64,000 bases of DNA from Segatella albensis DSM 11370 = JCM 12258 (GCF_000426565.1 NZ_AUFP01000001.1:248001-312000); one strand, 5' to 3'. Numbered from the stretch's first letter, positions 25,000 to 34,451 are shown. The notes: generated by a model not told the origin, from the letters alone. Made by a program: numbers and translations.

Positions 25000-26931
25000 T
25001 TATTTAGCAATATATTGAATACCCAATTTACTAGCTCTTTGGGCATTCTGATTTTTTATTTTCTTTTCCTTATCTGGTTTCTGCTTGGTCACCTTACCTG
25101 GTTTCTGCAAATAAAGAGGTCGCTCTTCTGGATCCCAGTTTTCATTGACATCCCACTTTTCACGACATTCTATCGATTCTGGATAATAATAAACAGCCTC
25201 TGGTTGCAGGTCTTTACCATAATCACCCGTATCCCATTTGCCATTCTGATTGCTATCCACAATCATTCTCATATAATAAGTACCAGGATTGATATAATAG
25301 AACTCAGCCAAACCATTATTGGTAATAACCTCTTTCACTACTTTGTCGGAACCATCCAGCAACTGGACTATAATCTGTTTACCATTATATTTGGATATAT
25401 TGATAAAAAGTGAACTATAGGAATCATTACTCTTAACCTTGAATCCTTTCTTCTGAGCAATAGAAACAAGACCATATATATCTTGGAATGCAGCAGAATC
25501 TATTTCCAAACTATATTCGATATCAGGGCGCCACTCTCCTCTGAGCTGATATCTTCGATTCTCCAATTTGTCAAAAGCAAAAGGTGATCTATACCATAGT
25601 GTATCGTGCTTAGCATAGAGATGTATCTTCGAAACATCCACTTTTGCCAATGGCTTCATAAACTCAAATATGATATTTTTATCAGGATCGAGCATAGAAG
25701 GGGCACTAATGTTGAAGATCAAAGGCTCTGGTTTACGGATAGAATCGTAAGGTTCTCCTTTTTCTTTTGCTTTCTTTTGTGCCTTTTCCCATTTTTCTTG
25801 TTCCTTCTCTAAACGCTTCATCCTCTTGACATAAGTATCCTTGGATAATACTTCCAACGACTCCGTAGAATTCTGAAGTACACCCATACTGTCTGTCTTC
25901 AGATAAGTCATATCAAAACGAAGTGTATCTTGGTTAACCAAAGCAGTATCCTTCAGCCAATAAGTGACAGTATCTTTCTTTTCTGAACTTTCAACTACGA
26001 AAGCATTGTTTGCATCAAAATTCAATCCCTTGATTTCAGGTAATTTCTCATTACCATAGGTGAAATATAACGTAAAGTGATCGGCCTCCTTACGTTCACT
26101 CTTTATAAATGCTCTATCTGTAAGCGTCTCTGTAAAAGCACGTAAGACTATATCATCTGGCAAGAAATGAGTATAAGGAACTTGTTCTATAGACTTGATA
26201 TGTAAAGAATCCACCCAAGTGGTATCCTGTCTTATATCTGGACGAGAAGAGGGAACGATGATATCATGTGAAAATGCTATTTTCTCACTCTTCTGATTGA
26301 ATACATAGTCTCCATCAGCATCTTGTAATGCATATATCCGATAGGATCCCGGAGCTATGCCTTTAATGACAAAATGCCCACGACTATCCGTTCTACTTAC
26401 GCGGAGCATCGGTTCTTTACAGAATACTGTATCCGACAGATTATTATACAAACCCACCAAAATTCCTTTGATAGGTTCCAGATTCTCTGATTCAAGGACA
26501 TAGCCTGATACTTCCATCGTATCTATAACTTCACCTGTAGAGAAACTATAAGTATAATTGCCTAATGGATTTCCTTCGTTATTATCACTGATTGCATCAC
26601 TGAAATCAATGGTATAAGTGGTATTCTCCTTTAGAGAATCCAGTAGTTTGATATCTATATATTTACCCTTACCAACAATCTCAGCTGCTTCCAATTGCGG
26701 AGGAGAAACCACAACCTTATTTTGCGCATCCTCAATCTTGATAAATTCATCAAAGTATATCTTGATATTTTTAGTCTTTACATTGGTAGCCTTATCAGCA
26801 GGTGAAGCACCAATTACTTTTGGTGGTGTCTCATCATACCATCCACCATCAGGACTACCCATCTTAGCACAAGCACTAAAAAGTATTAATGCTAAAAGAC
26901 TATAGATATGTATATAGAATAGTTTCTTCAT
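25000..26931 (-). CDS. lipoprotein with bacterial Ig-like (SbsA/Big_5) domain
   Basis: 643 residues with a lipoprotein signal (LALILFSACAKMG). Residues of about 30-130 form an Ig-like domain of the Big_5 type (VIGASPADKATNVKTKNIKIYFDEFI). A carboxypeptidase-regulatory-like beta-sandwich follows (VSGYVLESENLEPIKGILVGLYN) with a prealbumin-like GSYRIYALQDADGDY motif, then more beta-rich sequence and a highly charged lysine-rich C terminus. Calcium-like DxDxD loops (DADGDY, DSNQNGKWD) are visible. Probably an outer-membrane surface or periplasmic structural protein. It lies between the GH3-like adenylase gene and the DUF3108 gene with gaps of 1-3 bases. Confidence 0.85.
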   Translation of the reverse strand: MKKLFYIHIYSLLALILFSACAKMGSPDGGWYDETPPKVIGASPADKATNVKTKNIKIYFDEFIKIEDAQNKVVVSPPQLEAAEIVGKGKYIDIKLLDSLKENTTYTIDFSDAISDNNEGNPLGNYTYSFSTGEVIDTMEVSGYVLESENLEPIKGILVGLYNNLSDTVFCKEPMLRVSRTDSRGHFVIKGIAPGSYRIYALQDADGDYVFNQKSEKIAFSHDIIVPSSRPDIRQDTTWVDSLHIKSIEQVPYTHFLPDDIVLRAFTETLTDRAFIKSERKEADHFTLYFTYGNEKLPEIKGLNFDANNAFVVESSEKKDTVTYWLKDTALVNQDTLRFDMTYLKTDSMGVLQNSTESLEVLSKDTYVKRMKRLEKEQEKWEKAQKKAKEKGEPYDSIRKPEPLIFNISAPSMLDPDKNIIFEFMKPLAKVDVSKIHLYAKHDTLWYRSPFAFDKLENRRYQLRGEWRPDIEYSLEIDSAAFQDIYGLVSIAQKKGFKVKSNDSYSSLFINISKYNGKQIIVQLLDGSDKVVKEVITNNGLAEFYYINPGTYYMRMIVDSNQNGKWDTGDYGKDLQPEAVYYYPESIECREKWDVNENWDPEERPLYLQKPGKVTKQKPDKEKKIKNQNAQRASKLGIQYIAK

Positions 26932-26933
26932 TA

Positions 26934-28442
26934 TTATTTATTCATTTCGAGCATTTCATCAAGATTCTTTCTTGAATTACTTAATCTTGGTATTTTATGC
27001 TGTCCACCTAATTTACCCTTTGATTTCAACCAATCATTAAACAGTCCCACACGAGCCTTGACAATTTCCAGAGGCTGTAGTGTCACATTATGGAAACGTT
27101 TTGCCTCATAGTCACTATTGATTTCCTGTAATTTATTATCAAGTATCTTAGCAAACTCATCGAGATTTGTCGGCTCCTTGGAGAATTCTATCAGCCATTG
27201 ATGGCGACATTTGGCATTACTATCCATATATACTGGTGCTGCTGTATATTCTGAGACTTGTGCACCAGTCTTCTCACAAGCATAGGCCAGTCCTTTCTCT
27301 GCATTATCCATGATGAGTTCTTCACCAAAGGCGTTGATAAAATATTTAGTACGACCTGTGATCACAAATTTATATGGATTCTTACTTGTAAACTGAACTG
27401 TATCTCCTATCAGATATCTCCAAAGGCCACAAGATGTCGTAATCACCATAGCATAGTTCTTACCAATCTCTACACCAGTAAGAGGTACTATTGTAGGATG
27501 ATCTGTACCAAACTCATCCATTGGAATGAATTCATAGAACACGTCATAGTCTAACATCAATAGCATGCTCTTGTCTTCTGGATCACTCTGTAATCCAAAA
27601 AATCCTTCACTTGCATTATAAGTTTCCATATAATGCATATTAGGCGAAGTGATTAGTTGCTCATACTGTTTACGATAAGGTGTGAAGGCAATGCCTCCAT
27701 GGAAGAATACTTCCAGATTAGGCCATACATCTTCGAGATGCTTTTTACCAGAAATCTCCATAACGCGCACTAACACACTGAGCATCCAACTAGGAACACC
27801 AGATATATTTGTCACATTCTTATGGAGACATTCATGAGCTATACGGTCACGCTTCAATTCAAAATCACTCAACAAGGCTGTGGATTTCTTTGGTACACGA
27901 ACCAGATTAGCCAATGGATTAATATTCTCGATAAGGATAGCGCTCAGGTCACCTACCAGACTTCCTTCTATATTATAATTAGGAGCATGACTACCTCCAA
28001 GTATTAATGCACGACCATCAAAGATTTTACTATTAGGGTGATTACGGAGATATAGTGCTACTGTATCGAATCCTCCCTTGTAATGGATATTCTGTAAACC
28101 ATCACTTGATACAGGAATGAATTTACTCTTGTCATTAGTTGTTCCAGATGACTTTGCATACCATCTTACTTGTCCAGGCCAAAGTACATCACTCTCACCA
28201 TGACGCATTCTGTCGATATCCCCTTTCAGTTCTTCATAGGAATTTACAGGAACATTCTTTGAGAAATCTTCATAATCTTTGGTATTGTTAAGTAGATGAT
28301 TGATTCCATATTCCGTATTCTGTCCCTTTTCGACAAGGCGCATCAATACATCATGCTGCAATTGTTCTGCATCATTAATATATTTTTCAAATTCCCTCTG
28401 ACGAGGTTTAAAAACATTTGCTACAAGTTTTGTTAAACTCAT
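26934..28442 (-). CDS. GH3 auxin-responsive-promoter family protein (acyl-adenylate/amidating enzyme)
   Basis: 502 residues from ATG 28442 (MSLTKLVANVFKPRQREFEKYI); the frame extends further but the promoter at 28468 argues for this start. It belongs to the plant GH3/JAR1-type adenylating fold: SGTTNDKSKFIPVS is the ATP/AMP-binding motif, YNASEGFFGLQ the second adenylate motif, and LWRYLIGDTVQF the third. Plant members conjugate amino acids to acyl acids; the substrate in Bacteroidetes is unknown. It heads an operon with the Ig-like lipoprotein and DUF3108 genes, hinting at envelope or cell-surface modification. Confidence 0.9.
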   Translation of the reverse strand: MSLTKLVANVFKPRQREFEKYINDAEQLQHDVLMRLVEKGQNTEYGINHLLNNTKDYEDFSKNVPVNSYEELKGDIDRMRHGESDVLWPGQVRWYAKSSGTTNDKSKFIPVSSDGLQNIHYKGGFDTVALYLRNHPNSKIFDGRALILGGSHAPNYNIEGSLVGDLSAILIENINPLANLVRVPKKSTALLSDFELKRDRIAHECLHKNVTNISGVPSWMLSVLVRVMEISGKKHLEDVWPNLEVFFHGGIAFTPYRKQYEQLITSPNMHYMETYNASEGFFGLQSDPEDKSMLLMLDYDVFYEFIPMDEFGTDHPTIVPLTGVEIGKNYAMVITTSCGLWRYLIGDTVQFTSKNPYKFVITGRTKYFINAFGEELIMDNAEKGLAYACEKTGAQVSEYTAAPVYMDSNAKCRHQWLIEFSKEPTNLDEFAKILDNKLQEINSDYEAKRFHNVTLQPLEIVKARVGLFNDWLKSKGKLGGQHKIPRLSNSRKNLDEMLEMNK

Positions 28443-28467
28443 TTCTTTAGATATATCTATTAAATTG

Positions 28468-28475
28468 CAAAAGTA
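28468..28475 (-). promoter_or_regulatory. -7 element for the GH3-like operon
   Basis: Minus-strand TACTTTTG followed by CAATTT, exact TAnnTTTG, 26 bases before ATG 28442. Confidence 0.55.
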
Positions 28476-28528
28476 ACCTAAAGTTTTGAGATAATGGAAT
28501 ATATTTAAGATTTTTAATATAGAAAAAA

Positions 28529-28563
28529 CATCCACAAATGATTTTTGATATCATTTGTGGATG
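28529..28563 (-). terminator. terminator after rnc
   Basis: A perfect 14-bp stem (28529-28542 with 28550-28563). On the minus strand the right side is followed by TTTTTTC, a standard intrinsic terminator for the acpP-fabF-rnc unit, just before the GH3-like promoter. Confidence 0.8.
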
Positions 28564-28569
28564 CATCTG

Positions 28570-29634
28570 TTAATCTTCAAAGGCAGCATTTTCAGCAGCT
28601 GCAACAATATCTTCTTTAGATAATTTCTTTGGAGATGAAGTAATATCGCTCAAATCAAATTCATCGCGCTTTTTACCGCTCTTGTTAGAAGAATACATTG
28701 GAACATTCCTGCGATTGTTACTTGGTTTATCTTCAAATACTTCCTCCTGGAAAACATTAACATGTTTTTCAGGCTGTTTCTCACATTCATCATGTGAGAT
28801 AATAAAATCGTCTTTAACCTCAGTATCAGGAACGATTTCCACAGGTTCTTCCTCCATCTTCGTTCTATTGGTTTTTGCCTCAAACACAGCATCGAGAAAA
28901 GAACTATCCTTACGAAGTCGCTCTAAGGTTACCTTAGATGCCTGCTGTTGGCTCTCCTTTTTAGAGAATCCACGGCCATCTCCTCCTTTTATACCCTCAA
29001 TAATTACCTCATAACTAAAGATAGGACTTCCATTAGCATCTTTGTCCTGACCAATCTGAGAATATTCTAGTTCTACACGGTTCTTCTGACTCCATTCGAT
29101 GAGTTTGCTCTTAAAATTAACCTCTTTGTAAGCAACCTTATCAATGTTTATCATTTGTGACAGAATACGCTGCTTCATAAATTTCATACAAGCATCGTAA
29201 CCACGATCTAGATACATAGCACCAACCAGAGCTTCGAAAGCATTTCCTCCCATATAACTATTATGAGAAGAACTGTGTCCACTACTCAAAATCAATTGAT
29301 TGATACCTAACTCCTTAGCAAGTTTGTTCAGAGTTTCTCTCTGCACAAGTTTACTACGAGTGTTTGTCAAGAATCCTTCTCTTTTTCCTGGGAAATGCTG
29401 ATAGACGATATCACCAACGATAGCATCAAGAATAGCATCGCCTAAGAATTCCAATCTTTCATTATTTACAGGCTTACCTTTTGCATTACGATGCATTACA
29501 CTCTTATGCATTAAAGCAAGTTTGTAGAGTTTAATGTCGTGAGGATAGAAACCGATAATCTGGTATAAAGACAAATAAAGCTCCTTATCCTTACGGAATG
29601 GGAGCTTTATTTTATCTAGTATATTATTCAGCAT
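28570..29634 (-). CDS. rnc: ribonuclease III with long acidic C-terminal tail
   Basis: 354 residues, well beyond the usual 220-230. The RNase III signature NERLEFLGDAILD begins at residue 58 and the second metal site AFEALVGAMYLDRGYD follows; a double-stranded RNA-binding domain (FKSKLIEWSQKNRVELEY ... GRGFSKKESQQQASK) ends near residue 245. The last ~105 residues are acidic, low complexity and probably disordered (EEEPVEIVPDTEVKDD). It processes rRNA precursors and double-stranded RNA. Its start lies inside the 3' end of fabF (11-base overlap). Confidence 0.96.
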   Translation of the reverse strand: MLNNILDKIKLPFRKDKELYLSLYQIIGFYPHDIKLYKLALMHKSVMHRNAKGKPVNNERLEFLGDAILDAIVGDIVYQHFPGKREGFLTNTRSKLVQRETLNKLAKELGINQLILSSGHSSSHNSYMGGNAFEALVGAMYLDRGYDACMKFMKQRILSQMINIDKVAYKEVNFKSKLIEWSQKNRVELEYSQIGQDKDANGSPIFSYEVIIEGIKGGDGRGFSKKESQQQASKVTLERLRKDSSFLDAVFEAKTNRTKMEEEPVEIVPDTEVKDDFIISHDECEKQPEKHVNVFQEEVFEDKPSNNRRNVPMYSSNKSGKKRDEFDLSDITSSPKKLSKEDIVAAAENAAFED

Positions 29635-30886
29635 ACTTTTTGAATACTACACAGCAGTTATGACCACCAAATCCAAATGTATTACTTAGAGCTGCACGAA
29701 CAGTACGCTTCTGCGCCTTGTTGAATGTGAAGTTCATCTTGTAATCCAATTCCGGATCCTCATCACCCTCTTCATGGTTGATGGTTGGAGGTATAATGTC
29801 GTTCTTAACACTCAATACACAAACCATTGCCTCTACAGCACCGGCAGCACCAAGAAGGTGACCTGTCATTGACTTGGTAGAAGAGATGTTAAGTTCGTAT
29901 GCATGATCACCAAAGACATCCTTGATAGCCTTAGCCTCAGAGATATCACCAACATGAGTTGAAGTACCATGAACATTGATGTAATCAATATCCTCAGGTT
30001 TCAAGTTGGCATCCTCAAGTGCATTCTGCATAACCAGTTTTGCACCGAGACCTTCTGGGTGAGAAGCAGTGATATGATAAGCATCAGCACTTTCACCTTC
30101 ACCGACCATCTCAGCATAAATCTTTGCACCACGAGCTTTGGCATGCTCCAGTTCCTCGAGAATCAAGCAACCAGCACCCTCGCCCATGATAAATCCATCA
30201 CGGCTTCCGCTGAATGGACGTGATGCATGCTCAGGATCATCATTACGTGTAGATAAAGCCTTCATCGCGTTAAATCCACCAACACCTGTAGCACAGATTG
30301 CACTCTCAGCACCACCACTAACAATGACATTTGCCTTACCCAAACGGATTAGGTTGAATGCATCAGCAAGTGCATTACTTGAAGAAGCACAGGCAGAAGT
30401 TGTTGTGTAGTTTGGTCCATGGAATCCAAAATGAATTGAAATCTGACCAGATGCGATATCAGCAATCATCTTAGGAATAAAGAAAGGATTGAACTTTGGA
30501 CCATTTTCAATATGCTGGCCATAGTAAACCACTTCTTCCTCGAAAGTACGAATACCACCAATACCTACACCAAATACAACACCGATGCGGTTTTTATCTT
30601 CTTTTTCCAAATCAAGACCAGCATCCTTAACACCCTGCATTGCTGAAATCATAGCAAGCTGAGTGTAACGATCCATCTTACGAGCCTCTTTACGATCGAG
30701 ATAGTCATTGACATTTAAGTCTTTTACCTCGCAAGCAAACTGGGTCTTGAATTTAGAAGCGTCAAATGAAGTAATAGGAGCAGCACCGCTTTTACCAGCA
30801 AGGAGATTATTCCAAGTCTCCTCAGGTGTATTACCTACAGGAGTTACGGCACCGAGTCCTGTTACTACTACTCTTTTTAATTCCAT
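29624..30886 (-). CDS. fabF: 3-oxoacyl-[acyl-carrier-protein] synthase II
   Basis: 420 residues, complete. The condensing-enzyme triad is visible: Cys in TTSACASSSNAL, His in NVHGTSTHVGD and His in STKSMTGHLLGAAGA. It elongates acyl-ACP with malonyl-ACP in fatty acid synthesis. It lies 20 bases downstream of acpP and overlaps rnc, the familiar acpP-fabF-rnc order. Confidence 0.98.
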   Translation of the reverse strand: MELKRVVVTGLGAVTPVGNTPEETWNNLLAGKSGAAPITSFDASKFKTQFACEVKDLNVNDYLDRKEARKMDRYTQLAMISAMQGVKDAGLDLEKEDKNRIGVVFGVGIGGIRTFEEEVVYYGQHIENGPKFNPFFIPKMIADIASGQISIHFGFHGPNYTTTSACASSSNALADAFNLIRLGKANVIVSGGAESAICATGVGGFNAMKALSTRNDDPEHASRPFSGSRDGFIMGEGAGCLILEELEHAKARGAKIYAEMVGEGESADAYHITASHPEGLGAKLVMQNALEDANLKPEDIDYINVHGTSTHVGDISEAKAIKDVFGDHAYELNISSTKSMTGHLLGAAGAVEAMVCVLSVKNDIIPPTINHEEGDEDPELDYKMNFTFNKAQKRTVRAALSNTFGFGGHNCCVVFKKYAE

Positions 30887-30906
30887 TTATATCGATTAAA
30901 TTGCAA

Positions 30907-31143
30907 TTACTTAGCGTTCTCTTCAATGTACTTGATAGCGTCGCCTACAGTAGCAATCTTCTCAGCCTTATCATCAGGAATAGAAATAGAGAACTCTTTT
31001 TCAAATTCCATGATCAACTCTACAGTGTCAAGAGAATCTGCACCAAGATCGTTAGTGAAGCTTGCTTCTGGCTTAACTTCTGCCTCATCAACACCAAGTT
31101 TATCAACGATAATAGCTTTTACTTTGTTTTCAATTTCTGACAT
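30907..31143 (-). CDS. acpP: acyl carrier protein
   Basis: 78 residues, acidic. The phosphopantetheine attachment site is Ser37 in [11 protein letters not shown]. It carries growing acyl chains for FabF and other fatty acid enzymes and is the first gene of the operon with fabF and rnc. Confidence 0.98.
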   Translation of the reverse strand: MSEIENKVKAIIVDKLGVDEAEVKPEASFTNDLGADSLDTVELIMEFEKEFSISIPDDKAEKIATVGDAIKYIEENAK

Positions 31144-31193
31144 AATTGTAACTTTTAAAATGTTTATAAATAGTTTCTAATTAAAAAACGGTT

Positions 31194-31201
31194 GCAAAGA
31201 A
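31194..31201 (-). promoter_or_regulatory. -7-like element for acpP-fabF-rnc
   Basis: Minus-strand TTTCTTTG followed by CAACC; matches TAnnTTTG except for one base, 50 bases before the acpP ATG. Confidence 0.35.
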
Positions 31202-31305
31202 ACACATTTTTCTTCGAATTAGCAAATTATTTTTAGGAAAAAGCGCATTTTAGTGCACACAAACCCCTATTTTGTGCAACTTTTATGCCTTTTTTCGTGT
31301 TTTAG

Positions 31306-31336
31306 TTGCTCATTTAGAATAAATTAGCTACTTTTG
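31306..31336 (+). promoter_or_regulatory. promoter of the DUF4254-GT9 pair
   Basis: TTG at 31306-31308, 20 bases, TACTTTTG at 31329-31336: full consensus spacing. The start point would be about 30 bases before ATG 31372. Confidence 0.6.
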
Positions 31337-31371
31337 TACAATCAAAAATAATTAATAAAAATCAAGGAAGT

Positions 31372-31977
31372 ATGTCATTTACTAACCAGGCTAACAAGAT
31401 TTTCAATCAGGCTATTGCCGATTATCATGTAAAAGATAACATTGACACTCCAATCAATAACCCATTTACAATAGGTTCTATTGAAAACATATTGTATTTG
31501 AAGAACTGGATTGATACTGTTCAGTGGCATTTTGAGGATATCATTCGTGATCCTAATATCGACCCTGTTGCAGGTATGAATCTCAAGCATCGTATTGATA
31601 AAAGTAATCAGGATCGTACTGATCTTGTTGAGCAAATTGATTCATACTTCTTGGATAAGTATAAAGATGTGAAGCCTTTGGCTAATGCAAGTATCAATAC
31701 AGAGAGTCCTGCATGGGCTATCGACAGATTAAGTATTCTTGCACTTAAAATTTATCATATGCAAGAACAGGTAGACCGTAAGGATGCCAGTGAGGAGCAT
31801 ATTGCCAAATGCCAAGCTAAACTGAACATCCTTCTTGAGCAGCAGAAAGACCTTAGCGCCGCTATCGACCAGTTGCTTGATGATATTGCTTCCGGGCATA
31901 AGTATATGAAAGTATATCGACAGATGAAGATGTACAACGATAAGGAAACCAATCCTATCCTTTACGGTAAGAAATAA
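31372..31977 (+). CDS. DUF4254 domain protein
   Basis: 201 residues, helical, no signal peptide. It matches the DUF4254 family by its overall pattern (FNQAIADYHVKDN near the start, LKNWIDTVQWHFEDIIRDPNI, LVEQIDSYFL, and ILLEQQKDLSAAIDQLLDDI near the end). The function is unknown; in Bacteroidetes it is commonly found beside a GT9 glycosyltransferase, as here with a 15-base gap, so it probably assists lipopolysaccharide core synthesis. Confidence 0.85.
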   Translation: MSFTNQANKIFNQAIADYHVKDNIDTPINNPFTIGSIENILYLKNWIDTVQWHFEDIIRDPNIDPVAGMNLKHRIDKSNQDRTDLVEQIDSYFLDKYKDVKPLANASINTESPAWAIDRLSILALKIYHMQEQVDRKDASEEHIAKCQAKLNILLEQQKDLSAAIDQLLDDIASGHKYMKVYRQMKMYNDKETNPILYGKK

Positions 31978-31992
31978 ATTACTTAAAATAAA

Positions 31993-33051
31993 ATGAAGGC
32001 TGAGCATATTCTTATTATTCGCTTTTCAGCGATAGGCGATGTGGCTATGACAGTACCAGTAGTCTACTCTCTGGCCAAACAGTATCCACATCTCCGTATT
32101 ACTGTGCTCAGTCGTCCTTTTGCTCGTCACTTCTTTGAGAACTTAGCTCCGAACGTAGGATTCATGGGAGCAGATATCAAAGTAGAATACCATGGCATAA
32201 AAGGTCTCAATGCTTTGTATCGTCGATTGGCAGCCAAGCATTTTACAGCAGTAGCAGATTTCCACAATGTCTTGCGATCTAACTATCTTAGATTGAGATT
32301 CAATATGGCCAAATATCCTGTTGCACATATTAACAAGCATCGTGATGGAAAGCGTCGACTTACAGCTACTTCAAATAAGAAGATGCAACAACAACCTACA
32401 TCTTTTCAGAATTATGCCGACGTATTAGCAGAATTAGGATATCCTATCCACATTGATTTTACCTCTATATTCCCTCCAGAGGGAGGAAACCTTCGCTTAC
32501 TTCCTAATAATATAATAGGTGAAAAGAAGGGGTTCCAACAATGGATAGGTATAGCTCCTTTTGCTGCCCATAAGGGTAAAATCTACCCTATTAGATTAAT
32601 GGAACAAGTTATCAACCAACTTATCAACAATCATCCTTCTTGCCGAATCTATCTTTTTGGAGGAGGTAAGGAAGAAAAAGAGATACTTAATGGTTGGGCT
32701 TCTAAATATGATAATTGTATTAATGCATCTGCAGAACTCAAAGGACTAAGCCAAGAACTGATACTTATGAGTCATCTTGACGTGATGGTAAGTATGGATA
32801 GCGCCAATATGCACTTAGCATCACTTGTCCACACTCCTGTAGTCAGCGTTTGGGGAGCAACCCATCCTTATGCAGGATTTATGGGATGGGGACAGAATCC
32901 TGATAATGCAGTTCAGATATCATTAGAATGTCGTCCTTGTAGTATATATGGTAAAAAGCCATGTATGCGTGGTGATTATGCATGTTTGCAGAACATCACA
33001 CCAGAACTTATCGTAGCCCGTATCGAAGCTACATTAAAACTTAAGAAGTAA
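31993..33051 (+). CDS. glycosyltransferase family 9 (heptosyltransferase-like)
   Basis: 352 residues of GT-B type. The N terminus HILIIRFSAIGDVAMTVPV is the classical GT9 start; the donor-binding C-terminal half has IGIAPFAAHKGKIYPI, YLFGGGKEEKEI, MDSANMHLASLVHTPVVSVWGATHP and a cysteine-bearing C-terminal stretch (LECRPCSIYGKKPC). It adds a heptose or related sugar to the lipid A core on the cytoplasmic face. Co-transcribed with the DUF4254 gene; the putative origin begins directly after its stop. Confidence 0.93.
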   Translation: MKAEHILIIRFSAIGDVAMTVPVVYSLAKQYPHLRITVLSRPFARHFFENLAPNVGFMGADIKVEYHGIKGLNALYRRLAAKHFTAVADFHNVLRSNYLRLRFNMAKYPVAHINKHRDGKRRLTATSNKKMQQQPTSFQNYADVLAELGYPIHIDFTSIFPPEGGNLRLLPNNIIGEKKGFQQWIGIAPFAAHKGKIYPIRLMEQVINQLINNHPSCRIYLFGGGKEEKEILNGWASKYDNCINASAELKGLSQELILMSHLDVMVSMDSANMHLASLVHTPVVSVWGATHPYAGFMGWGQNPDNAVQISLECRPCSIYGKKPCMRGDYACLQNITPELIVARIEATLKLKK

Positions 33052-33458
33052 TTATATTCTTTATTACTGTTGATAACTTCGTGTATAACCACGTTGATAT
33101 CACCTGTATAACCCAATGCATAACTTTGGAGATATCCACCGCATCTATACCCATTCCTCAAAAAAGTGGATATCAACATCTTTATACCATCGAATTTCAT
33201 AACTTTTCCACGTTTTTTTAATGATAAAAGATATAAACTTATTAACTTTGCACCAAAATGAGAAATTGTGGATAACGATGTTAAGTCGCTATAAATCAGT
33301 TATAAAAAATCCACAAAGTATGTGTACAACTGGAATACATGTGTTGATAACGAAATATACAAGAAAAAAGCAAAAAAGTTATTCACGTATCCACAGTATA
33401 TCATCAAGAACATTCTCTTTTTTAAAATTAAAGAATAAAAGGATATATTAATATTGAT
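33052..33458. other. putative chromosomal replication origin (oriC)
   Basis: A 407-base gene-free, AT-rich segment. DnaA-box-like 9-mers: 33267-33275 (TTATCCACA on the minus strand, exact), 33068-33076 and 33342-33350 (TTATCAACA, minus), 33080-33088 (TTATACACG, minus), 33379-33387 (TTATTCACG, plus) and 33387-33395 (GTATCCACA, plus); weaker ones at 33132-33140, 33165-33178 and 33307-33315. Nearly pure A/T tracts at 33213-33244 and 33396-33458 could be the unwinding element. A parS site lies 30 kb away, and sampled base composition changes sign across it. dnaA itself is not in the window. Experimental proof is absent. Confidence 0.65.
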
Positions 33459-34451
33459 ATGGTTAAAGAAGAATGGATAAAAAAAGGGTTTGTTGATGAA
33501 CCTGTAGATGATACTCTTGATCTGAAAAAAGAAATTCGTCGAATGTGTAAAGAGAAAGGAGCTATTATCCTAGCTCACTACTATACTGTTGGCGATATTC
33601 AAGATATAGCAGACTTTGTCGGTGATTCATTGGCGTTAGCTCGTAAGGCAGCAGAAACGGATGCTAAGATTATGGTCATGTGTGGTGTTCATTTTATGGC
33701 AGAGACCTGTAAATTGCTAAGTCCTGATAAGACAGTTCTTTGTCCCGATTTAAATGCTGGCTGTAGTTTGGCGGATAGTTGCAAGGCAGAAGATTTAAAA
33801 GTCTACAAAGAAGAGCATCCAGGTTATCAAGTTATCAGTTATGTAAATACCACAGCTGCGGTGAAAGCTCTTACTGATTGTGTGGTTACCAGTGGTAATG
33901 CAGAAAAGGTGATAAACGCTTTTCCTAAGGATGCAAAACTTATTTTTGGTCCTGACTATAATCTAGGCAATTATATTAATAGCGTTACAGGTCGAAATAT
34001 GTTGCTCTGGAACGGTGGATGCCATGTGCATGAGAAATTCTCTGTCGAAGAGATTATCAAGCTTAAGAAAGAAAATCCTGATGCTCTAGTTATGGCTCAT
34101 CTTGAGTGTAAAGCTCCAGTTCTTGCTGTTGCTGATATAAAAGGTAGTACTGCAACTATGTTGAAATATGCCCAGTCGCATCCTGAGACCAAGAAATATA
34201 TTGTAGCTACAGAGGCTGGTATCTTGCACGAGATGCAGCGTACATGTCCAGACGTTACATTTATTCCTGTGCCTCCGGAAGTAAGCGAGGGTAGCTTAGG
34301 ATGCAGTTGTAATGAATGTAATTATATGAAACTGAACAGTTTGAAGAAAATCTATAATACATTGAAATATGGTTGGCCATCTATCGAGGTAGATCCTGCA
34401 ATTGCTAAGGAAGCAGTGAAGCCTATTGAAAAGATGCTTAGTTTGAGTTAA
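33459..34451 (+). CDS. nadA: quinolinate synthase A
   Basis: 330 residues. NadA condenses iminoaspartate and dihydroxyacetone phosphate to quinolinate in NAD synthesis and binds a 4Fe-4S cluster. Seen: AIILAHYYTVGDIQDIADFVGDS in two parts (AHYYTVGDIQ, FVGDSLALA), the cluster cysteines in VMCGVHFMAE, MAHLECKAP and LGCSCNECNYM, and GPDYNLGNYI. ATG 33459 borders the putative origin. nadB/nadC are not in the window. Followed by a GT4 gene at 10 bases. Confidence 0.97.
   Translation: MVKEEWIKKGFVDEPVDDTLDLKKEIRRMCKEKGAIILAHYYTVGDIQDIADFVGDSLALARKAAETDAKIMVMCGVHFMAETCKLLSPDKTVLCPDLNAGCSLADSCKAEDLKVYKEEHPGYQVISYVNTTAAVKALTDCVVTSGNAEKVINAFPKDAKLIFGPDYNLGNYINSVTGRNMLLWNGGCHVHEKFSVEEIIKLKKENPDALVMAHLECKAPVLAVADIKGSTATMLKYAQSHPETKKYIVATEAGILHEMQRTCPDVTFIPVPPEVSEGSLGCSCNECNYMKLNSLKKIYNTLKYGWPSIEVDPAIAKEAVKPIEKMLSLS

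Noticed and set aside
28529..28563. TTTGTGGAT/ATCCACAAA pair resembling DnaA boxes
   Set aside because: They are the two arms of a perfect terminator stem after rnc, and no other boxes lie nearby.
33221..33451. 76-codon open frame across the putative origin
   Set aside because: It runs through the DnaA boxes and AT tracts, is lysine-rich with no protein-like pattern, and has no suitable ribosome site; it is a by-product of AT-rich DNA.
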